Below are positions 8,035 to 16,616 of a stretch of 20,036 nucleotides of DNA, in pieces. Under the pieces are notes generated by a model. It saw only the letters and a program-made list of their open reading frames with translations, was not told where the DNA came from and did not search any database. Origin of the DNA: JACMRI01 sp043778625 (GTDB lineage Bacteria > Bacteroidota > Bacteroidia > UBA4408); assembly GCA_043778625.1 (NCBI GenBank), contig JAYWFU010000083.1, forward strand, positions 1 to 20,036, given 5' to 3'. Positions within the stretch are counted from its first letter, which is position 1. The number at the start of each line of letters is the position of its first letter. The translations under genes and the position numbers were made by a program.

Positions 8035-9054
8035 TTAATAACGATCGCACGGAATTTCTTTTTTGGTTAAGCGCGAACTTAATCCTGTGTAAATAAATGC
8101 AAGCTCATAAGCACCACGATTAGCAGTTATTGTTTTAAGCTGCGATACGTTTACATCATAACTCAAGCCTACCTGCACCGCTTTGTAACTTACTCCTACG
8201 GTAGTAAATGTGGCATCAGCCAAGTTACCCACACCGTAACGAATATATTGCCCCACATACACATATTTACGGCTCAATAATTTATTATCTAAGTTGTAAT
8301 GTAAGTTAGCTCCCAACAATAATTCGTTGGCTTTGCCCTGTGTAGTTAATAATAAACTAGGGTGCACTGTAAGCATATTATTAATACCAATAGTTACCCC
8401 AAGATTTAGCATATTGCGCATTTTCAACTTGTTTTTTCCGCCTACAAACGATTCGTTAGGTGCATTTACGTGAAACGCCGAGTAGTTAGCATACGGCGTA
8501 ATTTTGCCAAAGGTACGGTGCCAACCCAAACCTAAGTTTACGTCAATAAACGAAAGTTTGTTTTGCAAACTCGTTTCTTTATTTAGTGCAAACGTGTTGT
8601 CGAACAGGCCTTTGTCTTCGTTAAATTGGTTAGGGTAGCTTTCCGCATCTTTATCAATACTCTTGCTTACATAGCCTACTTGTAGCCCTGCATGTAAGTA
8701 ATTTTTCTTTAGTGCGTAATGGTAAGCGCCTGAGCCCATAATCTTCATTACGTTTAAGTTCCCGCCCGACTTATCGTTTACTATATACAATCCCGCACTA
8801 ATTTTATCTACTTTGTTTACATAAAAATTATAATCGCCGCCTATGGCAGGTGTGGTGTATAGGTTGTTGCTTATGGCGTTCCACTGCGAGCGGTAGTTGC
8901 CAAACACACGCCAATCGCCGTTGTGGTTACCCGTATTACTTGGCGCAGTAGCTACTGGCGACATAAAGTATTGCGAAAAGTGTATGTCTTGTGCTTGCAC
9001 TAGGGCTACACTAGCCACACATAAACTGGTTATTAGTATTTTTTTAAGTATCAT
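8035..9054 (-). CDS. PorP/SprF-family T9SS outer-membrane protein
   Basis: A 339-residue protein with a signal peptide (residues 1-21, ending VQA) followed directly by QDIHFSQYFMSP, the typical start of mature PorP/SprF proteins. The rest is a run of amphipathic beta-strands (KISAGLYIVNDKSGG, LHAGLQVGYVSKS, GLGWHRTFGKITPYANYSA, VQVGLSYDVNVS) as in an outer-membrane barrel, and ends with a short polar tail. The conserved NPAYTG motif near residue 40 is changed to APSNTG. In Flavobacterium johnsoniae the adjacent sprF gene is needed for secretion of the SprB adhesin; here the gene lies 91 bases downstream of a giant type B adhesin gene, so it is likely the dedicated outer-membrane partner of that protein. 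The PorE-like gene follows after 42 bases. Full length for the family. Confidence 0.9.
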   Translation of the reverse strand: MILKKILITSLCVASVALVQAQDIHFSQYFMSPVATAPSNTGNHNGDWRVFGNYRSQWNAISNNLYTTPAIGGDYNFYVNKVDKISAGLYIVNDKSGGNLNVMKIMGSGAYHYALKKNYLHAGLQVGYVSKSIDKDAESYPNQFNEDKGLFDNTFALNKETSLQNKLSFIDVNLGLGWHRTFGKITPYANYSAFHVNAPNESFVGGKNKLKMRNMLNLGVTIGINNMLTVHPSLLLTTQGKANELLLGANLHYNLDNKLLSRKYVYVGQYIRYGVGNLADATFTTVGVSYKAVQVGLSYDVNVSQLKTITANRGAYELAFIYTGLSSRLTKKEIPCDRY

Positions 9055-9145
9055 ATTCTTTACTAGTTTTTTTGCAATTATTAATAAGCTGTTTTGGATA
9101 CTAGCGTAACTAACTTAGTTACACTAGTAATAATTATATTTAGTA
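9055..9145. other. Adhesin-porP intergenic spacer
   Basis: The spacer of 91 bases is the longest gap inside the four-gene minus-strand cluster. Its main structure is the palindrome at 9099-9129; a further TACTAG half-copy lies at 9061-9066, near the porP start. No good TTTG/TAnnTTTG promoter was found on the minus strand. Confidence 0.4.
9099..9129. repeat. 31-base near-perfect palindrome between adhesin and porP genes
   Basis: TACTAGCGTAACTAA (9099-9113) and TTAGTTACACTAGTA (9115-9129) are reverse complements with one mismatch around a single central C. As RNA it can fold into a stem of about 14 pairs (one G-U) with a three-base loop. No T-run follows on the minus strand (the next bases are TCCAAAAC), so it is not a standard intrinsic terminator. 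It may be an mRNA-processing or stability stem that sets the adhesin-to-PorP ratio, an attenuator, or a protein-binding operator. Confidence 0.75.
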
Positions 9146-12100
9146 CTATCTAAATAATTTTAAAACACCTTTTTTAAATATTGTATTTTTTGTTTCGTCC
9201 TTGGCGTAGGTTTTTACTTCGGCTTGCCACACGTAAGTTTCAATGGGTTGTTTTTGTCCTTTAAATGTTCCGTCCCATCCTTCTTTAATATTAGCGGTTT
9301 CAAATACTAGCTCGCCCCAACGGTTATAAATTTTAAAGAAATTTAATTGCTTAATTCCTCGTCCATCCACATACACAATGTCGTTAGTGCCATCAGCATT
9401 TGGGGTAAATGCAGTAGGTACGTCCATTGTAGTTAATGGGTCCACTTTAATGTTATAAATATTACTTACGGTAAAGCAACCTGCCTTGTCAGAATAATTG
9501 AGGGTGTAAGTAATATCCTCCAGCGTGCTTGATATTGTGGTTGGGCAATCTATGCAACTTAAATCCGTACCAGGATTCCACACATAAGTATATTTATCAG
9601 GATTTTGTAAGCCGGCTTCCAAGGTATCAGTATCTCCAATAAGTATAGTATCGCTAAATGTTTTACTTAACGGTTTAGTAAACACTTGTGCTGTTTTGCT
9701 TATTGTATCCTTACAACCAAATTGATTAATTACCTCTAAAAAGAACGTTTGTTGTGGTAAAGGATTAACCACTTCAATTACACCTGTTGAATCATTTACT
9801 GGGTTTTTTATTGAATCCAAAGGCAAACTTGAACTGGTATTATACACATACCAATTGTAAGTAGCACCTGTTCCTCCTCCTGAACCATTTAAGTTAATAG
9901 GGCGAGATTTGCCAGTAACATCATCAAAACAAGTATCGTTAACCGTAAAATTAGCCACTGGCGACGGGTTTACCTTTATTGTTTTGTAAATAGTATCAGT
10001 ACAACCCTTAACAGCATCACTGGTAATTAAACGTATAGTATATATACCTGGTGCAGTGTATTTAACAGTGGTGTTAGTGGTGGTTGCCCCTGTACCATTA
10101 CCAAAATCCCAAGCGTGAGTAAGAGTAGCACCAGCAGGCACAACGGTTGATTGGTTGGTTAAATTATCCATTATGTTTAAACAATGTGTGGTATCAATAC
10201 CGCCAACGGTTGGCGCAATTTCGCCATTGCGGTTAAATTTGGCACGCACGTCTTCCACGTTAATAACCTTACTTTTAGTTTCGGTACAGTTTCCGTTGTA
10301 AAACTTAACAGCTACTACATATTGCCCGTTTGATGTGGCCGATGTATAAGTGTGCTTGGCAGGTGCGGTTTGCCCCGAATCCTGCACGGTAGCATCGCCA
10401 AATACCCATACCCAGCTCTTAGCATCTTTTACCTTTAAGGTATCAAACTGCACTTGTTCACCACGGCAAATTAATGTTTTGTTAAACGAAAAATCTCCAC
10501 GTACCCCTCCTATTTTAAATGGCAGTATAGCCGTGTCGGAGTTACACCCGGGTACACCATCAATAGTAGTGTATAGCGTAGCATACTGTAAACCTACGTG
10601 CAACGAATCAGGTAGGTATAGTATACTATCCCCAGGCGATTTTTTGTTAGGTACAATAACCGTGTCGGCTCCGTTAGGGTTGGGTATTACGGTATATGTC
10701 CAATGGTAAGTAATGTTTTTATCTTTCCATTTATATTCAGGCTTAAGCACATTTAACGAACTTGAATTGTAGCAGAATACAGCCGTATCATTTACTGGCG
10801 ATGGTGGCGTGGTTACAATACCGTTATCAGGCTTGCGATATACAAATACCGAATCAGTAGGAGGTGTACCATAAGGTATTATTTTTATTATTTTTTTACA
10901 ACCTTCGGGGCTAACTACATTTAACTGGAATTTATAGCCTGCCTTTAAAAAATCAGGGGCATACTTAGACTGTAGCACATAATCGTAACGGTGCTTAATG
11001 GTATCAAAAGTGTGCGTAGTATCAATAATACCATCACCCCATACCCATTTAAATTGATATTGATTTACGCGCGATTTCACGGTGTCTTGCTCAGCTTTGG
11101 AGCCTATGAGTTTTATTTTGTATTTTAATGTATCAAACAAACAGAATGTTTTAGTAGTAAATGATTGCGGACCTAATTCAGGGGCATTTTGTATTTCTTC
11201 CCAACGGAAATTATTTACGGTAGATACACACCCATCAGCATTACGCATTTGGTAAATTATCACTAATGGATATTGTTTTGGCCATGAGTCTTTTATTATG
11301 GCTACTGCTGTATCGCCTCGTAAATCGGGATAGGTAGCATTATCCTTAATATGCTGCCCCCAAGGCGATAGTACAGTGCCTGGGTAAGGTGGCGGAGGGT
11401 TTAAGTTACTACTAATAGTGTAGGGATGTGTGTAATTAGGATAATACACTGGTGGTGCACCTGGTGCGGTATAGGTGTATTGGATTGGATTGGTATTAGG
11501 AATTGGTTTTTCTTCATACACTCCCCAGTACCAATCAGTAATATTAGAGCTTGAGGTAGATAAATTTTTAATGTGCATGGTGTCAAACTGACACATGTAT
11601 TGCTGTCCGTTTACAAAATTACGGTCGGCTAACACTATTTTAGGGTTAATACCATTAATTTTTAATTTAACCGTATCGCGCAATATACAGTTGTTAATGT
11701 CGCGCATGGTAACTACCACATGGCGCGGTCCCCAACTATAAAACCCATGGCTAGGCAAGGTATCCGCCTTATTGTTGGTGGTGTAGGGTGGTACAAATCT
11801 TACGGAGTCGTCGTCCCAATCCCACGACAGTGAATTTACAGGTACTCGCCAATCAGCACCTAGAGTATGAGCTACAAAATTAACCGCACTTGCTTTACCA
11901 GGGTCAGTTACACAAATTACGGTGTCTTTAGCATTTTTTAAATGAGCATTTAATTTTACCAAATTAGGGTACACAATAACTGTGTCATAACTTGGTGGGC
12001 AACCATTTATACTATTTTCTACTTTAATTATGGCTTTAAATGTACCCGCAGTAGCATAATGGTGGTTGTATTGAAAAAAATGATTTGAGCTACTATTTAT

Positions 12101-14554
12101 AGTAAACACCGAGTCATAAGTACCATTACCCTCCCAATCCATACTTATTTTGTCGCCATCTTGCACGTGGGCACTAAATTTCATAGTTAGGTAATTGCCT
12201 AGTGCATAGGTAGTACTGTCTTGGTTAGTTTTAATATAAGTTGAACTACACTTAAATGTAGAATCGCCTTGGCTTAATGCCGCCGCACGCAAGCGCACTA
12301 ATGGCCCACCTATAGCAATTGTTTTAATAGAGGCGTCGCAGCAACCACGCACGCAGGCTTTCATGGTAATTGAAAGTGGCCCTGCAATATTTTCAAATTT
12401 ATAAGTATTTAACGGGCTTGTAAAACACGAACTCATGGATTGGTTGTTAGCATTAAAAGGCCCGTTGGCATACGTTGGCGATGGAAAGCCTTGTACCAAA
12501 TTAGGCGAACTTGCATAATAGCTATAGGTAGTGTTGGCAGGATCTACAGTAGTAAAAGTGGTAAGGTCAGTAAAATTTACAACAGCATCGTGGCACGATG
12601 GTGGAGTAACTGTAAAATTAGCAACTGGTGGTGCACCTACCTGCACCTGTATAGCATACGAGGTATCTCTACAGCCTTTGGTGTTTTTTACGGCTAACCT
12701 TATGTTATAAATGCCTGGTGTAGTAAAGGTGTGTGTAGGGTTTTGCAATGGGTCTAAGGCTGTACCATCATCAAAATTCCAACTCCAAGTATTTACGGGG
12801 TAGTTAAGTGTGGTGGTGCTACCTACAGTTGTAGTGGCTGCTTGGCTTGATATACTTGAATCCTTAAACGTAATTGTTAATGGCGCACAACCATGGTGGT
12901 CGTTCATGGTAAAAAACGACTCTACTAAGTCCAATGTATCTACAAACGTTTTGGTGATAGATGCTTTGCAACCTCTGTTAGAAACCGCTGATAACTTAAT
13001 ACGCCCAAATAACGTACCGTGCAAGTATCCCATATAATTATGGGTGGCATATTGGTTAGTATCTAACCATTGCAACTGAAATGCTGCTGAATCGGCTGTT
13101 TTGTTAGTAGTAGTTACATAAGGCGTATTAGCTACTGTACCTGGCGCGTAAGGCCCTGGCCCAGCACTAGCACCTATTACGTGCCATGGATAGTGTACAT
13201 TTGCCACATTAATTTTAGGTACTAGCTTGTACCAAGGGTGAGTAGGTGCTACTTCTTTAACATAATTAGTGTCAAATATTTCCCATTTGTAGGTAGCATC
13301 AACGCCACCACAAAACTGGGTAGTATTTTTTATTTTAATATCGAGAGGCTTTATGCGCTCCATTTCGCAAATATAACTAGGTACAGTTTCAAACGAAAGC
13401 TTAATTTTTTGTACTACAATAGCCTTTGATATAGTGTCTTGGCAACCATTACCATTTTTAGCGGTTAGCTTAATTCTAAATGTTCCACACGTATCATATT
13501 CAAAAAACTTATTGTTAGGAGTTGGGCTAAAAAACTGTCCGTTACCCATATTCATAATCCAGCTCGAACTATTAAATACCTTAATAGAATCGTAAAAATT
13601 AATTGCGGTGTTAGCACAAATAGTGTCAGGGATATTAAATTTATTAATTTTAGGATTACCTATAGAAACACCAAAATACAACGAATCTTTACAGCTGTTA
13701 TCGTCAGTTACTATCACGTAATTATTATACGACCCTGTGGTGTAGGTTTGATTAACAGTATCCGAATTTAACTTAACAAATGCAGGGACTCCTGATAAAT
13801 TTTCTTTTAATTTCCAATCAATAGTTAAGTTACTACCTGAACCATTAGGAGAGCCACTGGTTGATGAAGAGGCATTGAAAAAATAAGCTTTTGGCGTTGT
13901 ACAACTGGTAAAAGGTGCTGCTGGTGTAAGTATTATTTTAGGTTTGCATGATACGCTTACGGGTAAGGACAAACTAAATGTGTTTTGGCAACCGTTAGCA
14001 TCAGCCACTGTTAAGCTAGGGCCGTAGGTAGCACCTGCTGGGCAATTAACTTGGTAAGCGTGTGTAATTGTAGTAGCGCTTGAGTTAGAGGCATCACCAT
14101 CGCCAAATACCCAAGTTGTAGTTAAAGCTGGCGAACCATAGGTAGTAACTGCTTTAGTAAACGATGTAGCCAATGGCGCACAGCCCTTAACATTGGTGGC
14201 AGTAAACGACACATCTGGTTTTTGCGAAATTAATATACGAACCGAATCTATTAATGTACCCGCGACTGGGTTAGCAACCGTACCCGCATTAGTATATACC
14301 TGCACTAATTGCGAACCTGGTGTTAAGTACGAAGTTGAAATATTAGTATAGGTAGAGAGTACTTGCACTACCCCTCCCCCAAAATCAATCACATTATTAC
14401 CTGAAGGAGCTGGAACAATATCAAAAGTTATACCCAGCTCAGGCGCACAGCCTTTTAATTTACTTGGAAGTATTGTTTGTGCTTGCGCCACAGTATTAAA
14501 AATACCTGAAGTTAGCGCAAAGGCTAAAATTGAGTTTTTAAATATTTTTTTCAT
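9146..14554 (-). CDS. Giant PKD-repeat cell-surface adhesin with T9SS type B (gliding-motility) C-terminal domain
   Basis: An 1802-residue secreted protein. Residues 1-26 are a signal peptide (ends AQAQ). Most of the chain is PKD/Ig-like beta-sandwich repeats with the typical Trp-x-Phe-Gly-Asp-Gly and Y-x-h-x-L-x-V patterns: ~113-200 (TTTWVFGDGDAS), ~303-382, ~546-640 (TWSWNFDDGTAL, GIYNIRLAVKN), ~1350-1435 (SWVWVFGDATVQD) and ~1438-1530 (HAWDFGNGTG, GIYTIRLIT). Residues ~1630-1707 hold a small domain with WNPGTDLSCIDC and YTLNYSDKAGC, often found just before the C-terminal signal. Residues 1710-1802 are the CHU_C/type B sorting domain: PTAFTPNADGTND, FFKIYNRWGELVFET, GWDGTFKG, and the ending GVLKLFR. 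Type B cargo such as SprB stays on the cell surface and in F. johnsoniae needs SprF, and a PorP/SprF gene is next downstream. Ligand unknown; adhesion or motility is inferred. Repeats are divergent, not recent copies. Confidence 0.9.
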   Translation of the reverse strand: MKKIFKNSILAFALTSGIFNTVAQAQTILPSKLKGCAPELGITFDIVPAPSGNNVIDFGGGVVQVLSTYTNISTSYLTPGSQLVQVYTNAGTVANPVAGTLIDSVRILISQKPDVSFTATNVKGCAPLATSFTKAVTTYGSPALTTTWVFGDGDASNSSATTITHAYQVNCPAGATYGPSLTVADANGCQNTFSLSLPVSVSCKPKIILTPAAPFTSCTTPKAYFFNASSSTSGSPNGSGSNLTIDWKLKENLSGVPAFVKLNSDTVNQTYTTGSYNNYVIVTDDNSCKDSLYFGVSIGNPKINKFNIPDTICANTAINFYDSIKVFNSSSWIMNMGNGQFFSPTPNNKFFEYDTCGTFRIKLTAKNGNGCQDTISKAIVVQKIKLSFETVPSYICEMERIKPLDIKIKNTTQFCGGVDATYKWEIFDTNYVKEVAPTHPWYKLVPKINVANVHYPWHVIGASAGPGPYAPGTVANTPYVTTTNKTADSAAFQLQWLDTNQYATHNYMGYLHGTLFGRIKLSAVSNRGCKASITKTFVDTLDLVESFFTMNDHHGCAPLTITFKDSSISSQAATTTVGSTTTLNYPVNTWSWNFDDGTALDPLQNPTHTFTTPGIYNIRLAVKNTKGCRDTSYAIQVQVGAPPVANFTVTPPSCHDAVVNFTDLTTFTTVDPANTTYSYYASSPNLVQGFPSPTYANGPFNANNQSMSSCFTSPLNTYKFENIAGPLSITMKACVRGCCDASIKTIAIGGPLVRLRAAALSQGDSTFKCSSTYIKTNQDSTTYALGNYLTMKFSAHVQDGDKISMDWEGNGTYDSVFTINSSSNHFFQYNHHYATAGTFKAIIKVENSINGCPPSYDTVIVYPNLVKLNAHLKNAKDTVICVTDPGKASAVNFVAHTLGADWRVPVNSLSWDWDDDSVRFVPPYTTNNKADTLPSHGFYSWGPRHVVVTMRDINNCILRDTVKLKINGINPKIVLADRNFVNGQQYMCQFDTMHIKNLSTSSSNITDWYWGVYEEKPIPNTNPIQYTYTAPGAPPVYYPNYTHPYTISSNLNPPPPYPGTVLSPWGQHIKDNATYPDLRGDTAVAIIKDSWPKQYPLVIIYQMRNADGCVSTVNNFRWEEIQNAPELGPQSFTTKTFCLFDTLKYKIKLIGSKAEQDTVKSRVNQYQFKWVWGDGIIDTTHTFDTIKHRYDYVLQSKYAPDFLKAGYKFQLNVVSPEGCKKIIKIIPYGTPPTDSVFVYRKPDNGIVTTPPSPVNDTAVFCYNSSSLNVLKPEYKWKDKNITYHWTYTVIPNPNGADTVIVPNKKSPGDSILYLPDSLHVGLQYATLYTTIDGVPGCNSDTAILPFKIGGVRGDFSFNKTLICRGEQVQFDTLKVKDAKSWVWVFGDATVQDSGQTAPAKHTYTSATSNGQYVVAVKFYNGNCTETKSKVINVEDVRAKFNRNGEIAPTVGGIDTTHCLNIMDNLTNQSTVVPAGATLTHAWDFGNGTGATTTNTTVKYTAPGIYTIRLITSDAVKGCTDTIYKTIKVNPSPVANFTVNDTCFDDVTGKSRPINLNGSGGGTGATYNWYVYNTSSSLPLDSIKNPVNDSTGVIEVVNPLPQQTFFLEVINQFGCKDTISKTAQVFTKPLSKTFSDTILIGDTDTLEAGLQNPDKYTYVWNPGTDLSCIDCPTTISSTLEDITYTLNYSDKAGCFTVSNIYNIKVDPLTTMDVPTAFTPNADGTNDIVYVDGRGIKQLNFFKIYNRWGELVFETANIKEGWDGTFKGQKQPIETYVWQAEVKTYAKDETKNTIFKKGVLKLFR

Positions 14555-14613
14555 ATCGCTAAAATATATATTTTATTTATACTTTAGTGCCATTAATTAA
14601 AAAAAGAAAAGCA
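14555..14613. promoter_or_regulatory. Divergent promoter region, adhesin gene / pseudo-protease gene
   Basis: These 59 bases lie between two divergent start codons and must hold both promoters. On the plus strand TACTTTAG (14580-14587) lies 26 bases before the ATG at 14614. It differs from the Bacteroidota -7 element TAnnTTTG at one position. On the minus strand an A/T-rich TATAAATA (plus 14574-14581) overlaps it, 19 bases before the adhesin ATG, so the two promoters may interfere or be co-regulated. Confidence 0.35.
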
Positions 14614-15537
14614 ATGAAATTAACTACCTTATTATTATTATTTGTCAGTTGTGTATTTTTGTTAGCTATTAGTATAACGAGTAAAGCACAAACTACTTAT
14701 ACCAACACGCAACTACCCCATGTAAATGATTGTATAAAACGAACAATGTCGTTAAACGTGTTTATTACTAAAGATTCTATTGGTAGAATTAGCCAAAGCT
14801 CAAGTGCTTACAAATTAGCAGTGGATAGCGTACAAATGGCCGTAGATAGTTTAAATGCGCACTTAGCACCAATATGCTTGCAGTTTAAAGTATGTAAAAT
14901 TACATTTATCGAAAACCATAAGTTTAATTGGTTTAACGATGATAGAAAATTTGGAGAGCGTGAGGATTTTAGAAACTTATTTTGCGAAGACAGTGTAATT
15001 AATGTGTTATATGTTGGCTTATATTTTTCGGACAATGTAGGCTCTTCGATGATTAGTATGGGTAACGGTACTGACGATTTTTCGTACCTATCATTGCCAC
15101 CAATAGCCAAAAAGAAAAAGCCGTTAGTAGTATTAGCTGCTGGAAAAAATCCATTGTACTTAGCTAAATTTATATTAAAAACTATGGGACTACAAGCAAC
15201 AGGCTCAACCACCGAATTGGTTGATGGTAGCAATTGCCTAACCACCGGCGATAGAATTTGTGATACTCCCGCTGACTTTTCGGGCTCAGGCGAGTTTCCT
15301 CCTACAGGTCCTTTTCCTTGTGTTTATTCAGGTATTGGTATGCCTTTTACTAATTTTCCTCTTGATGCTAACGGAGCAATATACTCGCCAATGATCGGTA
15401 ACTTACTGTCGGACCACGGTATTGATTGCACAGCACCTGCACCCAAAGCACTTACTGCAGGGCAATACAACAAATTAATAAAACTATACTACGGCGACCA
15501 AAGTAATATTATTACTTCGTGGAAACGTTACCGATAA
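14614..15537 (+). CDS. Secreted M43-family (pappalysin/cytophagalysin-like) pseudo-metalloprotease
   Basis: A 307-residue protein with a signal peptide (1-26, ends SKAQ). The stretch GDRICDTPAD (residues 212-221 region) with an upstream Cys208 matches the conserved block that follows the active site in M43B peptidases. Immediately before it, where the family has HExxHxxGxxH, this protein reads KFILKTMGLQA (185-195): the surrounding LA...TMGLQ.T frame is kept but both helix histidines are Lys, the catalytic Glu is Phe and the third zinc ligand is Ala. A Met-turn-like YSPMI (257-261) and a C-terminal LTAGQYNKL complete the family outline. It is therefore almost certainly unable to hold the catalytic zinc, and may be a binding protein. 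No T9SS C-terminal signal is seen. ATG 14614 is chosen over GTG 14587 because it opens the signal peptide directly and the GTG overlaps a promoter-like box. The EamA gene follows after 18 bases. Confidence 0.75.
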   Translation: MKLTTLLLLFVSCVFLLAISITSKAQTTYTNTQLPHVNDCIKRTMSLNVFITKDSIGRISQSSSAYKLAVDSVQMAVDSLNAHLAPICLQFKVCKITFIENHKFNWFNDDRKFGEREDFRNLFCEDSVINVLYVGLYFSDNVGSSMISMGNGTDDFSYLSLPPIAKKKKPLVVLAAGKNPLYLAKFILKTMGLQATGSTTELVDGSNCLTTGDRICDTPADFSGSGEFPPTGPFPCVYSGIGMPFTNFPLDANGAIYSPMIGNLLSDHGIDCTAPAPKALTAGQYNKLIKLYYGDQSNIITSWKRYR

Positions 15538-15555
15538 ATTAACACGTAACTATTT

Positions 15556-16431
15556 ATGATATATATTATTGCTAGTATTATTGCTAGTACTGCCTTTGGC
15601 TTGTTTTTTCGTCTGTTTGATTATTTTAAAATACACGGACTAACCGCCATTATTATTAATTATTTTGTAGCCGCTACCTTTGGTTTTTGGTTTAGTAATG
15701 ATGCTTTAATTGTAACTAATTATGTACCACAAGCATGGTTTCCGTTTGCTTGTGTATTGGGGTTAATATTTATTGGTAGCCTGTATGTAATATCAGTAAC
15801 TACTGCTACAATAGGCGTATCGGTGGCACAAGTAGCTAATAAAATGAGTATGGTTATTCCTGCATTAATTGCAGTAGTTGCCTATAATAATACACTTAGT
15901 ATCGTTAATATATTAGGTATTATATTAGCGTTAGTAGCAGTGTATTTAGTAAGCAAAAAAACAAGCGATGCCTCCGTTACTACTAGCAGTGTTACCAAAT
16001 GGTTGTTTCCAGGTATTATATTTTTGTGTAGTGGTATTATTGATTCTACCATAAACTACGTGCAGCGCAACGCTTTGGGAGCTAGCGATATGAGTAGTTT
16101 TTTATCCGTTATATTTTTTGTAGCGGGTATTGTGGGTATTGTTTGGCTAATTGTATTAAAGCAACAAGGTAGCTTGCTTGCGTTGGTACGTAATACTGTA
16201 TTTGTGGGTATAGCACTGGGGCTGTTAAATTTTGGTACAATGTATTTTTTAGTACAAGCATTAAACGCTAATGTATTTGCGCCTGCAGTGTTTTTTCCAG
16301 TAAATAATGTGGCTATACTTATTTTGGCTACGCTATGCTCGTTTGTGTTTTTTAAAGAAAAACTCAGCACACTTAATTGGCTTGGTATTGCGCTAAGTGC
16401 ATTAAGTATTGCTATGGTAAGTTTTAAATAA
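15556..16431 (+). CDS. EamA/DMT-superfamily membrane transporter
   Basis: A 291-residue inner-membrane protein with about ten hydrophobic helices (roughly 1-17, 29-47, 61-82, 88-109, 114-133, 149-166, 180-201, 213-233, 239-262, 271-289), the normal length and helix number of the drug/metabolite transporter superfamily with two EamA repeats. The end of each half shows the typical EamA pattern: a helix, a short acidic or polar link (FFKEKLSTLNWLGIALSALSIAMVS in outline), then a last helix. These carriers move small metabolites or amino acids; the substrate cannot be told from sequence. It lies 18 bases downstream of the pseudo-protease gene on the same strand and is probably co-transcribed with it, although a functional link is not evident. 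Confidence 0.85.
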   Translation: MIYIIASIIASTAFGLFFRLFDYFKIHGLTAIIINYFVAATFGFWFSNDALIVTNYVPQAWFPFACVLGLIFIGSLYVISVTTATIGVSVAQVANKMSMVIPALIAVVAYNNTLSIVNILGIILALVAVYLVSKKTSDASVTTSSVTKWLFPGIIFLCSGIIDSTINYVQRNALGASDMSSFLSVIFFVAGIVGIVWLIVLKQQGSLLALVRNTVFVGIALGLLNFGTMYFLVQALNANVFAPAVFFPVNNVAILILATLCSFVFFKEKLSTLNWLGIALSALSIAMVSFK

Positions 16432-16616
16432 TTGACAATGGATAGCGAACAATTGACAATTATTGTGTTGCATGTTTAAAATAAGATTAGGCTTAAGATT
16501 TTATTTCTTGTATTCGTCTCTTCGATGAAAATTCAGAGGACTGAAAATAAATAATGGATAATTGGCAACGAAAAATTAGTTGTCAATTATCCATTATCAA
16601 TTGTTAATTATTTTAC
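16432..16616. repeat. Intergenic repeat element filling the gap between EamA and rho genes
   Basis: This 185-base gap between convergent genes is flanked by related sequences in opposite orientation. The left side has AATTGACAAT at 16430-16439 (touching the EamA stop codon) and again at 16451-16460, with ATGGATA between them. The right side has the inverse forms TTGTCAATTATCCATTAT and CAATTGTTAATT, up to a few bases before the rho stop codon. The middle (~16466-16545) holds no open frame. The arrangement resembles a small non-coding repeat with imperfect terminal inverted repeats, or a bidirectional terminator built from such repeats. Confidence 0.5.
16551..16597. terminator. Strong hairpin, 19-base arms, likely bidirectional terminator or repeat palindrome
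   Basis: ATAATGGATAATTGGCAAC (16551-16569) pairs with GTTGTCAATTATCCATTAT (16579-16597) at 18 of 19 positions, the other being G-U in one strand sense, around a 9-base loop. It lies between convergent genes, 20 bases from the rho stop codon. The stem is A/T-rich and lacks a clean T-run, so termination is likely but not certain. Confidence 0.5.

Noticed and set aside
9099..9129. Palindrome as an intrinsic terminator of the adhesin gene
   Set aside because: No T-run follows the stem on the minus strand and the stem is not GC-rich; kept only as an unassigned palindrome.
14587..14613. GTG start nine codons upstream for the pseudo-protease
   Set aside because: It would put a charged stretch before an already complete signal peptide and overlaps the promoter-like TACTTTAG box; the ATG at 14614 is better.
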